Origin: Aegilops tauschii subsp. strangulata
Taxonomy: Eukaryota > Streptophyta > Magnoliopsida > Poales > Poaceae
Direction: 5' to 3'
Assembly (NCBI RefSeq): GCF_002575655.3
Contig: NC_053037.3
Location: 451,267,793 to 451,331,792 of the forward strand
DNA length: 64,000 nucleotides
The notes beneath the pieces are model-generated. The model was not told the DNA's origin and did not search any database. It was given only the letters and a program-made list of their open reading frames with translations. The position numbers and the translations under genes were made by a program. Within the stretch, counting starts at the first letter, position 1, and every line of letters starts with the position of its first letter. Shown piece after piece: positions 33,998 through 46,348 of the stretch.

Positions 33998-36270
33998 CGC
34001 GAGCTTTGCTATTATAGTTGGATCTTATGATGTTTCTCCCCCTCTACTCTCTTGTAATGGATTGAGTTTTCCCTTTGAAGTTATCTTATCGGATTGAGTC
34101 TTTGAGGATTTGAGAACACTTGATGTATGTCTTGCATGTGCTTATCTGTGGTGACAATGGGATATCACGTGATTCACTTGATGTATGTTTTGGTGATCAA
34201 CTTGCGGGTTCCGTGACCTTGGGAATCTATGCATAGGGGTTGGCACACGTTTTCGTCTTGACTCTCCGGTAGAAACTTTGGGGCACTCTTTGAAGTTCTT
34301 TCTGTTGGTTGAATAGATGAATCTGAGATTGTGTGATGCATATCGTATAATCATACCCACGGATACTTGAGGTGACATTTGAGTATCTAGGTGACATTAG
34401 GGTTTTGGTTGATTTGTGTCTTAAGGTGTTATTCTAGTATGAACTCTATGGTAGATCGAACGGAAATAATAGCTTTGTGTTATTTTACTATGGACTCTTG
34501 AATAGATCGATCAGAAAGAATAACTTTGAGGTGGTTTCGTACCCTACCATAATATCTTCGTTTGTTCTCCGCTATTAGCGACTTTGGAGTGACTCTTTGT
34601 TGCATGTTGAGGGATAGTTATATGATCCAGTTATGTTATTATTGTTGAGAGAACTTGCACTAGTGAAAGTATGAACCCTAGGCCTTGTTTCCTAGCATTG
34701 CAATACCGTTTACGCTCACTTTTATCACTTGCTACCTTGCTGTTTTTATATTTTCAGATTACAAAAACCTATATCTACCATCCATATTGCACTTGTATCA
34801 CCATCTCTTCGCCGAACTAGTGCATCTATACAATTTACCATTGTATTGGGTGTGTTGGGGACACAAGAGACTCTTTGTTATTTGGTTGCAGGGTTGTTTG
34901 AGAGAGACCATCTTCATCCTACGCCTCCTACGGATTGATAAACCTTAGGTCATCCACTTGAGGGAAACTTGCTACTGTCCTACAAACCTCTGCACTTGGA
35001 GGCCCAACAACGTCTACAAGAAGAAGGTTGTGTAGTAGACATCAGCGGCTACAACAGGGATCCGAAGACTTGGATCCTTGAGTGGATGTCAGGCAATGTA
35101 CAGCACGAAGCCAAAGCTCTGGATATTATTGAGCTTACTGCCCTTCCCACTCCAGGTGAACTCTTTGAACCTGGTTGTCAGCTTCACCGCAATGCTTTGG
35201 AGAGCATATTCCAGAAGCCTGAGCCGAATATGAGCCAAATGCTAAGTATGATGGAGCCCCTACCTAGAGATGCTGACTATCCTACGGAATTCTTTGTTGA
35301 AGACCTTGAGTATCTGCCCCGCACTATCTATCATATCATCAGGCAAACTCTATGGCTTGTCAAAGAACATTCTCCGGCAGCTAAGCTAGAAGGCGCAATG
35401 AAGGCATTGGTTTTCTATATCCTCAACGGCATCAGTTTCAATGCTCAAGACTTCTTCATCAGGCAATTGGCTGCATCCGGATCTGATCTATTTGGTCTGA
35501 AGTTTTATGCTCCCTGGGTAATGCGCCTCATCAAGCTTCACTCTGCTATCAACTATCAGCCTTCTGCGCGCAATCATCTCATATTCTTGCGAGAGGTTGA
35601 TCTGTCTGTCGAAGCCATATACCCAGAGCCTGCCAAGGAGCCAATTTATCTTCACAACACCGATCACCAAAGCTTCACTCAACCTATTGAAGGAGTTCTT
35701 GCTGCAACTCATGTTTATCCTTTGGCTGGCAACACACGTGCACCTCATCATGCCCATACTGAAGCCACTGAAAGCACCATTGCGCAAAAGCCTCGGAAGC
35801 GATCTCGTGTTCTCAATGACCGAGAGCTTCTCCTCGCCCTGCATCAAAAACAGGATAAGCATCATGACTGGCTGAAACGTCACATGCAAAGCCTTTTGGT
35901 GGATGTCAATCGCATTTGCAATCTTGCCACCAAGAATGCTTTTGTCACTCATGAAACCTGTCGGCGGTCGTGGAAGAGTCTAACATTGCTGAGCTCTGAA
36001 GATGATGTTCATCAAGATGGCTTCACAGAGAGATTCAAGTTTGATTCCACTCCTCCCAGGAATGCTGTCTTGCGTCGGACTCCCTCTCTTGAAGACTATG
36101 AGTACTCCTCCTCAGCGGCAACTGTCAATGCCAGAGTCATTGATGACGAAGACGATGCTACTTCACCAACTACAACTTCGCCTCATATCAACACTGCGCC
36201 GAGTTCTTCTACACCACCGGACCTCAACGACGACCCTGCTGCTTCACCTACTCCTCATGGGGACGAGTAG

Positions 36271-36794
36271 ACGCTCTATGTCTTCAAACCTTTTTGGTCC
36301 TTACTGAAAAAAGGGGGAGAAGCATATGAGTTGATAGTCTTCAAGCGGGTCTTTATAGGTGGTTGCTATACTTTTTGCCAAGTGTTCACAACTCTCTCTT
36401 TTGATACTTTTGGTTCTTTGAGTTGTAACACTTAAACTTGATGGTCGTCTGCTACCTTTCTGTCAACTATGTGATGCGATGATAAATTCCGCATGTGCGA
36501 TGATAAATCCCGCACGAAGTCATTCCGCAGACGTCCATTTTCCATTATGCATGTCATTACCTTCGTTATATCCTTTCATGCATGATGAATTGTCTTCATT
36601 AGTTGAAGAGGATCTCCACAAGTAAAACATGCCATGTGCATTTGCATTCAAATGCAAATTACTTATATGCACATCTTCAGGGGGAGCCTTTTGCTACTTG
36701 TGAAGACAATATCTTAACCCTCACAATTTCACATACTTTTATCCCCGTTGAAAACTTCAACCAGTTTGTCATCAATCACCAAAAAGGGGGAGAT
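36271..36794 (+). other. copia 3' untranslated region and polypurine tract
   Basis: No coding sequence. Two purine-rich tracts are present: AAAAAAGGGGGAGAAG at about 36306-36321, and AAAAAGGGGGAGAT at 36781-36794, the second directly before the 3' LTR. The second is the functional-type polypurine tract priming plus-strand synthesis; the first may be an auxiliary or ancestral one. Confidence 0.85.
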
Positions 36795-38131
36795 TGTAAG
36801 TGCATCTAGTGCCACCCCTAGTTGGTTTTGGAGTATTGACGACAAACCTGGTTGAGGGACTAATGTGTTTGTGAGAATTGCAGGATAACACAGGTAGTAG
36901 TCCCTCATTGATTCGGTTTACCTACCGGAGATGACCCCTAAAAATGTGTGAAGACATTGAAGACAATGGTGGTATGTGAAGATATTCACAACGACGATTA
37001 TGACTCGAGAAGACCTTCACGTGAAGACTATGGAGTGCGAAGACATAGCTGTTTCGTAGTACTTTGCTTCTTTGTTGAGTCATAGGAACCACCGTACTAT
37101 TAAGTGGGGTCCAAGTGAACAAAGTCAGAGTGACTGAAGTGATGCTCAACCAAATCCTAAGTCTTCGAGCGAAGACAATGAGAGCAAACCTTATCCAAAG
37201 CTGGATGAGTCAGCTTTACTTGTAGCCCAAGTTAAGCTGCCGCGTGTGTTTGAAATCTGACCGTTGGAACACGTGTCAGTTCCTTAGTGACCCAGGGTCA
37301 TTTCCGACAAATCAGGTCGGGTTGCCTAGTGGCTATAAATAGCCCACCCCCTACACCATAAATTGGTGGCTGCTCAGAGTTAGTGCACGGCTTTTGTCGT
37401 TTGAGAGCAACCCACCTCGAAGCCTTTGAGAGAAAGATCCTTGCGAGGACAAAGCCCAAAACACCCAGAGCCAAAGAGTGTTAGGCATCACTGAAGTCTT
37501 TCTGTCCGCGTGACCTGAAGACTTGTTACACTTGAGGACTGTGAATCCTCCAGCCGGTTAGGCGTCGCGTTCTGAGCATCCAAGAGTCATTGTGGATTGC
37601 CGGTGAACGAAGTCTGTGAAGGTTTGGAAGTCTACCTTGAAGACTTACCAGAGTGATTGGGCGAGGACTAAGTGTCCTTAGCTCAAGGGGAATAAGGTGA
37701 AGACGTGGTCTTATGAGTTGAATCTCAGCCTCCCTAACCAGACGTACAGTTGTCACAGCAACTGGAACTGGTCCAACAAATCATGTGTCTTCATCAAGCA
37801 ACTGGTTCTATCTCTTCCTTCACTTATTTACAGTTTGTCTTCGTGAAGTCTTTTGCTTGTTTGTCTTATCTGTTTGACTTCACTGTGTGACGACTATTGT
37901 TGTTTGACTTCACACTATCTTCCATCTTGATCCATACTACCTAGCTGCTAATAGTCTTCGTGCTTTAGCTTCACTACTTGCTTGACTATGGCTTGTCTAG
38001 TGTAGTCTACCTTCCGCTGCATGTCAATAGGTTCATTTCTATCGTTCGTCTTCGAAACTCCCCTGTTTTGAAGACTTTCATAAAAATCGCCTATTCACCC
38101 CCCCCCCTCTAGTCGATAACTAGCACTTTCA
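36795..38131 (+). repeat. 3' LTR of the Maximus-type copia (1337 bp)
   Basis: Begins TGTAAGTGCATCTAGTGCC straight after the polypurine tract and ends CTAGCACTTTCA, followed by TCCCC, the expected target duplication (partner outside the window). A TATA box TATAAATAG is at 37334-37342. GAAGAC/GTCTTC motifs are strikingly frequent, and a C-rich run ending at 38107 lies close to the 3' end. Confidence 0.93.
37334..37342 (+). promoter_or_regulatory. TATA box of the copia LTR
   Basis: TATAAATAG, about 540 bp into the LTR, which is the usual place for the U3 promoter in a 1.3-kb LTR. Confidence 0.7.
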
Positions 38132-38675
38132 TCCCCGCTATAGGGTGTTGCAATACGTTCATGATTTGCTTATGGTGAGTGGCGTGAGTGACAGAATACA
38201 CAGACCGAGTAAGTGGGTTGTTGCGTATGGGAGTAAAGAGGACTTGATACTTAATGCTATGGTTGGGTTTTACCTTAATGATCTTTGGTAGTTGCGGATG
38301 CTTGCTAGAGTTCCAATCATACGTGCATGTGATCCAAGTAGAGAAAATATGTTAGCTCATGCCTCTCCCTCATATAAAATTGCAATAATGATCACTGGTC
38401 TAGTTATCGATCACCTAGGGACAAATGACTTTCTTTTGTGACAAAAGCTATCTACTTTTATTGTCTTGCAATTTATTCATAGTTTTATTCTTGCAAAGTA
38501 CTTCTAGTTTTATTCTTGTTCTAGGTAAAGCAAACGTTAAGTGTGCATAGAGTTGTATCAGTGGTCGATAGAACTTAAGGGAATGTTTGTTCTACCTTTA
38601 GCTCCTCGTTGGGTTCGACACTCTTATTTATCAAAAAAAAGGCTACAAACGATCCCCTATACTTGTGGGTTATCA
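38132..38675 (-). repeat. LTR fragment (TGATAACCCACAAGTATAGG family)
   Basis: On the minus strand it begins TGATAACCCACAAGTATAGG, a very common Triticeae LTR start, and continues for about 540 bp to where the copia LTR begins. The copia element appears to have inserted into this LTR; the rest would lie left of the window. No coding sequence. Confidence 0.7.
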
Positions 38676-41600
38676 CCACCTCTGCCGCTACAGCCCACCC
38701 TAGCGCCAGCCACCACCATCGATGGATGTGCACGAGCCCCAGCTCCTCGTAGGACCCATCCTCGGGCCAAATGTACACCGGAGCAGCCTTTCCGGTGAGC
38801 CTCCGCCCCGACTGGACGTCGCCGGTGTCTAACCGGCAATTAACCATGTCATTAACACTAGTTAACCACCCCACAGTGGCTGACAGCCGGGCCCCACATT
38901 GGGTCAAAGCCTGGGTCAACGCGGGATTAATTCCCACATAACAGTGAGCCTATGACATGTGGGACCGCATTGTCAGGTTTGACCCTGGTCAACCCGGTTG
39001 ACTGTTGACCTGGTGATGATGCAATGCTGATGCAGTAAATCCTTTTCTGGATTTATTTTAATTCAAAACAATTTGGAAATTCCAGAAAATGCTTTAAACT
39101 TCAAAAATTCATAGAAAATAATCTATAACTCAGATGAAAATAATTTATATATGAAAAATGATCAGAAAAATATGAAGAATCTGTTTATGGCATTCTCATG
39201 CATGTTTGAAAAACTTAAAGCCGCTGTATATGAAAATCTGGATAAATGGCATTTGAATAATCATATATGGAGTTGAATTTGAATCTTTGGCTCAAACCAA
39301 CTTCATTTAATCTGGTTGCTAGTTGCATTAGCTCAACCAGCAACATATTGCCATGTCATGATCATGCATCGTATTGTTGCATTGCATTGATTGTGTTCCT
39401 TCTCTTTTTCCTATGTTTGTTCCCTCTTGGTAGACATTTTCCGACGTTGAGATCGTTGTCACTGATGAAGACACAATGCTATCTTCAGAAGTGCCACACA
39501 AGCAAAACCCCTTTGAGCATTCCGATACAAGTCCCACCCTCTCGCTCTTGCTCTCTTTTACTACATTAGGACAACAAAGATTCAACTATTACATGTTGCG
39601 GTAGTTGAACCCATTCCTCTGCATGACCTGTCTTTGCCACCGTAAATAGTTGAAACCCACTAGCATGAGTAGGAGTTGTTTGAGCCATGGTGTGAGTACT
39701 CATTCATGCTTGCCTGTTATGCCTGCTATGCTTAGAGTTGTGTCAGGTCTGATTCATCTGGGATGGATTGGGATGGTGGTGAACATGTTCTATTGTTGAG
39801 AGCTAAGTGTGTGAACACAATTTGGTAAAGGTAGCGATGAGAGGCCATGTAGGAGTACATGGTGGGTTGTCTCATTGAAGCCGTCCTCAGGAACTGAGTT
39901 CTCTGTTTTTTATCCAAGAACAACCACTACCCCACATTGGGCCCTGAAATATGACCCCGCTTGACTTATTAACCCCCCCCCCCCCCCCGTACTCTGTCCA
40001 GGAGTTGCAAGTAGTTCCTGGTGTCTGTAGTATGCTGGAGGCCATGCGTAGCGCTGACCCGAGGGGTGGGCTATGATGCGGTAGGCAAGTGGTACGGTGT
40101 ACCAGGGCACCCGTTTGGTGGGCTTGGGAACCCTGCACACATCGTTTGGGGCCGTAGTGGAAACCTCAGCCGGACTTCCTTGTGGATGGAACTCAAATAG
40201 GCGATAAACCTGAACTAGAGACTTGTGTGGTTAGTCAGGTCATGGTCTACACCCACGTTGGCTTTCGCTTGAAGTCTGCCGAGCACATATCGTGTGCAGG
40301 CGCTAAGTGGTGGAAACATGTGTGAAGAAGTACACCCCTGTAACAGCCTGATTTTTGGCCCTTTCTTTTTTAGCTTTTCTGAGGTTTTTGCCTGAGTTTT
40401 CTTTTTCCGTGGCTATGTGGTCTGGAAACTAAAGAAGATGACCTCTTCTTTGCTTCCAGAGTGGCTTGTCAACCTCAAATACTTCCCTAGACCTTTCCAT
40501 TTCCACCTTGGACCAAATCCCAATATTGGGAATATTCCTTTTCAAGTAATGGAATAACTCAATTTGCCCTAGGTTGTGAAGCAACCTATATTTCCATCAC
40601 TCCTTAAATTCCCAAATAATTCTCATAAATTGTTTTGGTCATATCTTCCTCAAATATGGAAAAATATTTCATTGGCCATGTTTCCCATCATGCTCAATTA
40701 ATTCCTTTCCTATTATGTCCTAAATGGCAGTTTCTGAAGCAAGTGTCATTTATCTTCGCCCAATTGACCCCAAACTTGTTGGACACCTTTTCATGTCCAA
40801 ATATTTGCCGCATGCCAAAATTGAACTTAATTTGCCTAGTGAATATTCCTGAGCAATTTTTCAAAGTTCCTGTCGGAGGGAAGTGATTGTGAAGGAAGTA
40901 CAAGCTAGGCATATCCAAATGAGTTGAAATTTTGCATGGTCCTCACTATCATCATATCATAGCCCTCCACCAAAGTTGAGCTCATGTCATGCCTCCATGT
41001 GAGCTCATCTTCAATTCTTTGATTCTGTCCAAACTTTCAGTTTGTGAAGCAAGTATATTTTATCTTGCTCCATTAAGGCTAAAAAAATTCTAGGCCTTCT
41101 ATTATCTATATAACCTACCTCCACCCATTTTGGGCATATTTCATCAAGCCATTGTTCCTCTAGAATTTTTGCAAGTTTCTGTCCAAAGGAGATGTTTGTG
41201 AAGCAAGTACCATTTTGGCTTGACCAATTGGTATGAGACTTTTTGAGCATCTTCATAGGACCAAAAGACTCTGCCTTGCCCAATTTGAGCTCACGTTGAT
41301 ACTCCATGTGAGTGCATCACCATGCTCAAGTTTCTGGACTATTTTGGTCAGTTGCAAAGCAAGTGTATTAAACCTTGATCCATTTCTTTTCAAACTCCCC
41401 AGGACCGTAGTCCTTCCTACCCTAAACCTCCAAGACATCACATTTGGCCCCTAGCTCTTCTCAGCTGATCACACTAACTTGATCAAGTTTGCAACAGAAA
41501 ACTTCAGAGGTTAAATCCCACTTAAACAGAGCACCTTTTACCAAGCCACCACCTCAGTTGAGACCTCCACTGGAAGGACTAAACCACAGACATGTTTTGG

Positions 41601-44600
41601 CCGAACCCCGTGCACTGTGTGCACCAGTGCCCGTGGTGACCACCGTTTTGGCGTGCAATGGCCGTGTCCAGAGCGTCATTTTGCCTCGGCCCTGCTCGTG
41701 CTCGTCGTCTTCGCGTGCGTGAGCCTGTCCAGCGTGTTCCCCGTGTCGTCGCCGTCCCCTTGGAGCCATCTTCCCCTTGCCGGAGCCACGGTGGCTGCGT
41801 GCCCCTCCTCACCCGAAGCCCCCTCCGCCGGAGTCCTTGCTGCTCTCAATCCCACCCTCCTCGAGGTCCGTTCTGCCCTAGGATGGGTGCGGCTCGATGC
41901 GCTGATCATCCCGGTAGGTCGGCCGGCGAGAACGGTGGTCAGAGCTGCCCGGAGTCCTCGTCGGGGCCGGCCGGTCTCGCCTCGCCCCGGTGCCGTCGAG
42001 AGGAAGAAGAAGGGGGCCAAGTGGAGGAGAGAGTCAATGCGGGCCCCACCTATAAGCCACACAGGAGCCGGCCCCGCCACTGCCACGTGGGTTAAGTGGA
42101 GACGGCAAGCGCAGAATATGCTTTCCACTCTAGGAAACGTATTTTTGGCAATACGCTTTCCTTGTTCTGTAAGCGCACTTTCCTGTCTATTCATCCGTGT
42201 TTATGCTTTCTCTTCTGTGAAGACGTATTCTCAGAAATACGCTTTCTCTTTTTCAGCTCAGGGGCCTGTTTGTAGAAATCTTTTTACAGATTGGTCCCTG
42301 GACTTCGTCAGGCTATAACTTTTTGCTCGTAACTCCGATTAAGGTGAATCCAACGCCCACATCTTCGTCTCGTCGAGCCCATTCTGTTTACATCATTTTC
42401 ACTGTGGTTTAACATTTCGAAAATGACCATTTTTTCCTTGCACGTAAACAGCCCCCTCCGGGAGAGGACTGTTTCCGGCAAGTCTTTCCGCGATCCTTCT
42501 ACACTTCTCCCCGGTGCTTTCTTCATCCCCAGGCAAGCCACAATACCCACTTGCATGATAGTCATGTAGTAGCCATGGTTTTTAACTTGAATATTTAATC
42601 AATGTTTGCTCGTTTAAAATATGGTTACCGTTGTTCCGGTGATGCTTAGAGTTCCATGTTCACTCTCGTGCTATGTTGTCTTGCACTTGGTTATCATGTA
42701 TTCCTGCTAGTATTCCTTTCATATGCTTATGCTTGCTAGTAGTACATGTTGATGTCGGTGATGGTCTTTGGTGCATGACTATCATCTGTTCCGAGTGCCG
42801 ACGTTATGCATGTTCCATTGCATCCAGTTGGTTAAATGCTTGCATGGTAACATTGTTGATATGTTCTTGCATGATATTTATTGTTGATGCTAGTGGTCAT
42901 GCTATGTTTTTGAGTAATGTATACTTGTGATGTTCATGCTAGTCAGTATGCCATGCTCAATCAGATATATGATTTGTTGTTGTATTGTTAAGAAGTAATG
43001 ATGCACAACCATGCTTATGTTGATGTCATGCTCATGTATTGTAGTTGCATCATGTTATTTTCATATGACTCGGCTTATTGCATTCAAGTTTAACCGGACT
43101 TAATTGAACTTGAACAACTGTTGGCTGAGTCATGGTGCCACCATACCGAGCTGACCAGTGCAACCACATTTGCCTTATGTATGGGGAAGGCCCTAGCAGT
43201 CTATTGTCGTGCCTCTTGCCGGTGCCTCCAACGAGGGAAGGTTATGCTCGGGCGCTACCCTGATAAGGTAGGACGGCATAAGCCTTGTGGACCTGTTGTT
43301 GTTATGGTATCTTGTCCCCGTTTGGGACTGTTCATTTGCCACGACAGTGGTTGTTTTGCCTTTGGTAGGCTCGGTCACCCAGGACTGAACCCAAAAAGGG
43401 GTGTTGGTCGGAGTGGCCGGGAGAGTGTCATGGCAGTAGGTCGGTTTTGTCGAAACGCTGTTGGTCCACCCGAATGGGAGTGCGAGGCCATGGGTTCTGT
43501 GGTGTGGGTACAGTGTGCTACCTCTGCAGAGTGTATTAAATCTACCGATAGCCGCGCCCGCGGATAAGGGCCCAGTTCGTAGTTGGTCACACTATGGGTC
43601 AACAGTAATAATAATGATGTGCTTAACAACAACCCCGGTTCGATGATGAGATAAGTTGGTTATGTGATCCGTGAATGATCACCGTTTGGCTACGAAGTAA
43701 CCCGTTGCACCAAGTGTGGTTCCGTTTGTGATCCGTGAGTGATCACCGTGGTATCGAGGATACCGAGTTGTTGGATATTCGTGATGTTGTGCGAGAATCG
43801 TGGGTAAAGATCAAGCTCCTTGTGGTCATTTAATGATTACTAGGGTATTGTTTATACCAGGCTTGATTTGATGCTGAGATGATCGTGTGATGTCCGAGGC
43901 TGGTAAGTGATGCATGTGATGGTTACGAGGTAACCCAAGCAGAATAAGTGGTGCATGATAGTGTCATCATGTTGCATGCTAGTATCGTCAGATTCATATG
44001 TCCATGTCATGCTCATATTGTTCTAGCTGTACCATGTTCATGTGGTTAATGCCATGTTGTTCTGATGATCTCATGATAATCCCTGCTTAACCTGTAATTG
44101 ACATGCTATTGTTTGTCTTGAATGCTTCTGGTTATTGTGATCTTGCAAGTACATTCAATGTACTAACATGGCGTGTTATGCCAGTTTGCAGGTCATGCCG
44201 GATTTGATTGCTTGTTTGCCGTGGATTCCTTGTTTGCGAGCTAGGATAAGCGTTCCAGCCAGAGTCCCTGCGGAGTGGAGTTCACCACCGTCGTCGTTGT
44301 TCCGCTACTAGAAGTTATTCCACTGCTTCGAGTTGTTCTGCTGCTTGCATAGAGCAACTGTGGCAGGCGTAGTGTCGCCGTGCCGATGTAATTCCTCGTT
44401 ATATCGGAACCCCTTGTACCCAATATAGTTTGTAATAAAGAGCTTATTTGTTCTATGCTAAGCAGTGTCGTATTCCGGAAGACTTCTCCTCGATCTCTGG
44501 GCTAGAATATGGGGCGTTCGGGTTTCTCTGAGCCAGGGTGCCACAACCCTTGCTGGGTTATAAATGATCTATTCGAATAGCCGCATCCGTGGATATGGAC

Positions 44601-45631
44601 TACTTGGAAAACTTATATGGTTCATAGATAACTGGAAGTGGATACTCTAAAATGCATAAGATAAGTGTGAGTGCTATGGATGGCCTGCTCGTAGGGAGAT
44701 GGGAGCGGATCCATAGTGGTGTATTGATATGGTGAATATGTGGACTTGTGTGTGTTTTCCCACCTCAAAGAAGCCACCGAGTCAAACTTGGCTTGCTGCA
44801 GTCAAACTCCACAACCCCATTGTTGATACTGATGCATAAGTAGTTAGTTCTGATGTAAGTTTTGCTGAGTACATTTGTACTCACGTTTGCTTAATTTATA
44901 TTTTTGCAGAGGAGACTTCAGTCTCACTTTAGATTCATGTGATGAGTTCAACGTTGACCAATTAACTTGAAAATCCCAGACAGAGGTCTGGTTCCTATGG
45001 AGGGTCTTGTAGAAAGTCAGGCTTGTCAACCTTTTTCTTTTGTAGTTGTTTGTACTCAGACATGGTTATGCTTCCGCTTGTTGCTTGTATGACTTTGTAT
45101 GTTGGGTCATGAGACCCATGTTTGTAATAGCATACTATGTATGGTTCTCCGGAGGTGTTGTTGAGATGCTTGGTATGTGTGGCATCCGAAACCTAGTTGT
45201 TTATTCTTGGTAGCCTTCCTTATGGGGAAATGCCTCCTAGTGCTTCCACTGAGCCATGGTAGCTTGCTACTGCTCCGGAACACATGGATTGACCGACATG
45301 TGTTCTTTTTTTCTCCTGTGTCTGTCCCCTCGGGGAAATATCACGCGGCATTTACTGGAGTCCTTTGTAGCCTTTCTACGACCCAGTTACACTCGCTGCT
45401 GACCGACACGTGCATTGTTGGGTCATGTATGCCCGCCCCTGTAAGTTTGTGCCACCTTGGGTTTACGACTAGTCATGTTGGATGCTAGCGACACAATCAT
45501 ATATGTGAGCCAAAAGGCGCAAATGGTCCCGGCCAACATAAGGCTGCAGCCGTGGGAATACCGTGCGTGAGGCCGCAAAGTGATATGATGTGTTACATGC
45601 TAGATCGGTGTGACTTAGGATTGGGGTCCTG
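38676..45631 (-). mobile_element. long gypsy-type LTR (TGTCAGGACCCC family), partial, split by another LTR
   Basis: The right end, read on the minus strand, is TGTCAGGACCCCAATCC, a known Triticeae LTR start. It runs from 45631 to 44551, is interrupted by the LTR 40339-44545, and resumes from 40338 to 38676 (about 2.74 kb in total). Its left end is cut off by the LTR fragment next to it. No protein is encoded; it contains a C run of about 18 at 39967-39987. It inserted into the Harbinger transposase to its right. Confidence 0.65.
40339..44545 (+). mobile_element. solo LTR of about 4.2 kb (TGTAACAGCCTGATTTTTGG)
   Basis: Starts TGTAACAGCCTGATTTTTGG and ends CAGGGTGCCACA, flanked by ACCCC (40334-40338) and ACCCT (44546-44550), an imperfect 5-bp duplication. 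No internal domain is present, so it is a solo LTR or a single-LTR remnant. A GC-rich stretch at 41580-42100 interrupts otherwise AT-rich sequence and probably holds promoter and leader. Open frames there (such as 41617-42318) match no family I know and are treated as chance. Confidence 0.7.
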
Positions 45632-46348
45632 ACAGCTTTGGTAATCCTCAACCCTGTCGGACAGAAGAGGAAAAGATTTTCCCAAGAGCAAGAGAGTATT
45701 AGGAAGGACGCCGAGCGTGCCTTTGGTGTTTTGCAATCTCGATGAGGCATCGTTCGGTATCCTGCTAGGATTTGGAGCACCAAGAAGCTGTGGGAGGTGA
45801 TGACTGCTTGTGTGATCATGCACAATATGATCGTAGAAGATGAGCGCCCGGAACGTATCTCCGATCAAGAGTTTCAATTTCAAGGTAAGAATGTTGTGCC
45901 TGAGCATGGAGGAGCGGCAACGTTTGAACAGTTCACCTAATTTCATCATGAAATGCGTGATTGGGAAACTCACATGCAGCTGCAAAATGATTTGGTTGAG
46001 TATATGTGGGCTTATGTTGGCAACCAATAGATGTATTTTTTTCCACATGTATTTGAAACAATTTAATTTTTATTCAACTTGTAAAACTATGCTTAATTTA
46101 TTTGGTTGTGAAATTATGTTTTATTTGGTTCTGAAACTATGTTATTTTTTATATGTTTGCATGTGAAATAATGTAAAATGTGTGCGTATTTATTAAAAAA
46201 GGGCGGCCAGCCGGCCACGTAAATATGGGTCAGCGCATTGGACACATTGCCGACCTAAATGATAAATAATACGGACGGCGAGCGGGCGGGTGACTGACCC
46301 AAACAGACAAAAACGCCGTTCATATGGGTCAGCGCGTTGGAGTTGCTC
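45632..46348 (+). mobile_element. PIF/Harbinger DNA transposon, right part
   Basis: Contains the end of a transposase, then AT-rich sequence and a right terminus GCGCGTTGGAGTTGCTC, the typical inverted-repeat end of this superfamily, flanked by TAA at 46349-46351. An internal copy of the CATATGGGTCAGCGC.TTGGA motif (ATATGGGTCAGCGCATTGG at about 46226) resembles the terminal repeat. The left part is missing because of the LTR insertion at 45631. Confidence 0.75.
45662..46030 (+). pseudogene. PIF/Harbinger transposase, C-terminal fragment
   Basis: About 122 codons in one frame. RKDAERAFGVLQSR carries the last acidic residue (Glu) of the DDE catalytic triad of DDE_4/HARBI1-like nucleases. ARIWSTKKLWEVMTACVIMHNMI is the conserved block after it, and the tail ends EYMWAYVGNQ. 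Two stops break it: a TGA where Trp is expected after LQSR, and a TAA where Gln is expected before FHHEMRDW; both are C-to-T type changes. It cannot act as a transposase. Confidence 0.85.

Larger units (their letters stand above)
14297..35044 (+). mobile_element. solo LTR (starts TGATACGTCTCCAACG), split by a Tat gypsy element
   Basis: The left piece (14297 to about 14591) begins TGATACGTCTCCAACGTATC. The right piece (33998-35044) ends GGTTGTGTAGTAGACATCA. Together they form one LTR of about 1.34 kb that carries a perfect target duplication, with no internal domain of its own, so it is a solo LTR left by recombination. The start belongs to a very common Triticeae LTR family whose name I do not assign with confidence. 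About 300 bp of the LTR may have been lost at the left junction, where the inserted Tat copy is also truncated. Confidence 0.85.
14292..35049. repeat. 5-bp target-site duplication GCGGC around the nested solo LTR
   Basis: GCGGC occurs at 14292-14296, directly before TGATACGTCTCC, and again at 35045-35049, directly after GTAGTAGACATCA. Removing one copy plus everything between rejoins the env-like ORF in frame, which proves the insertion and its limits. Confidence 0.95.
11221..36270 (+). pseudogene. env-like third ORF of the copia element, split by a 20.7-kb nested insertion
   Basis: The first part (11221-14296) starts MSVGESLGSH, has a conserved-looking globular block to about 11800, then long low-complexity, Pro/Ala/Lys/Glu-rich segments. 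It contains stops or shifts (for example near 12068, 12409, 12656 and 13024), so it is decayed. The second part (35050-36270, about 400 codons) is open: GYNRDPKTWILEWMSGN, a helical region, the basic stretch KPRKRSR and a Thr/Ser/Asp/Pro-rich tail ending at 36270. The reading frame before 14296 (FYATLHIRG) continues directly at 35050. SIRE/Maximus ORFs in this position are called env-like by location; I see no clear signal peptide or fusion peptide, so an envelope function is not shown. Confidence 0.75.
7745..38131 (+). mobile_element. Ty1/copia element, SIRE/Maximus type, with 3' env-like ORF, nested insertions inside
   Basis: Plus-strand copia element whose 5' LTR, gag and first part of pol lie left of the window, beyond the gypsy insertion. 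Visible parts are the end of integrase, RT and RNase H (7745-9970), an intergenic leader (9971-11220), an env-like ORF (11221-14296 and 35050-36270), a polypurine tract (36781-36794) and the 3' LTR (36795-38131). The extra ORF after pol and the long distance to the LTR are hallmarks of the SIRE/Maximus lineage. Joining the two halves of the env-like ORF across the 20.7-kb insertion restores the reading frame exactly. Confidence 0.88.

Noticed and set aside
41617..42318. 233-codon plus-strand frame inside the solo LTR 40339-44545
   Set aside because: Same situation: GC-rich LTR segment, overlapping frames on the other strand, no protein family seen.
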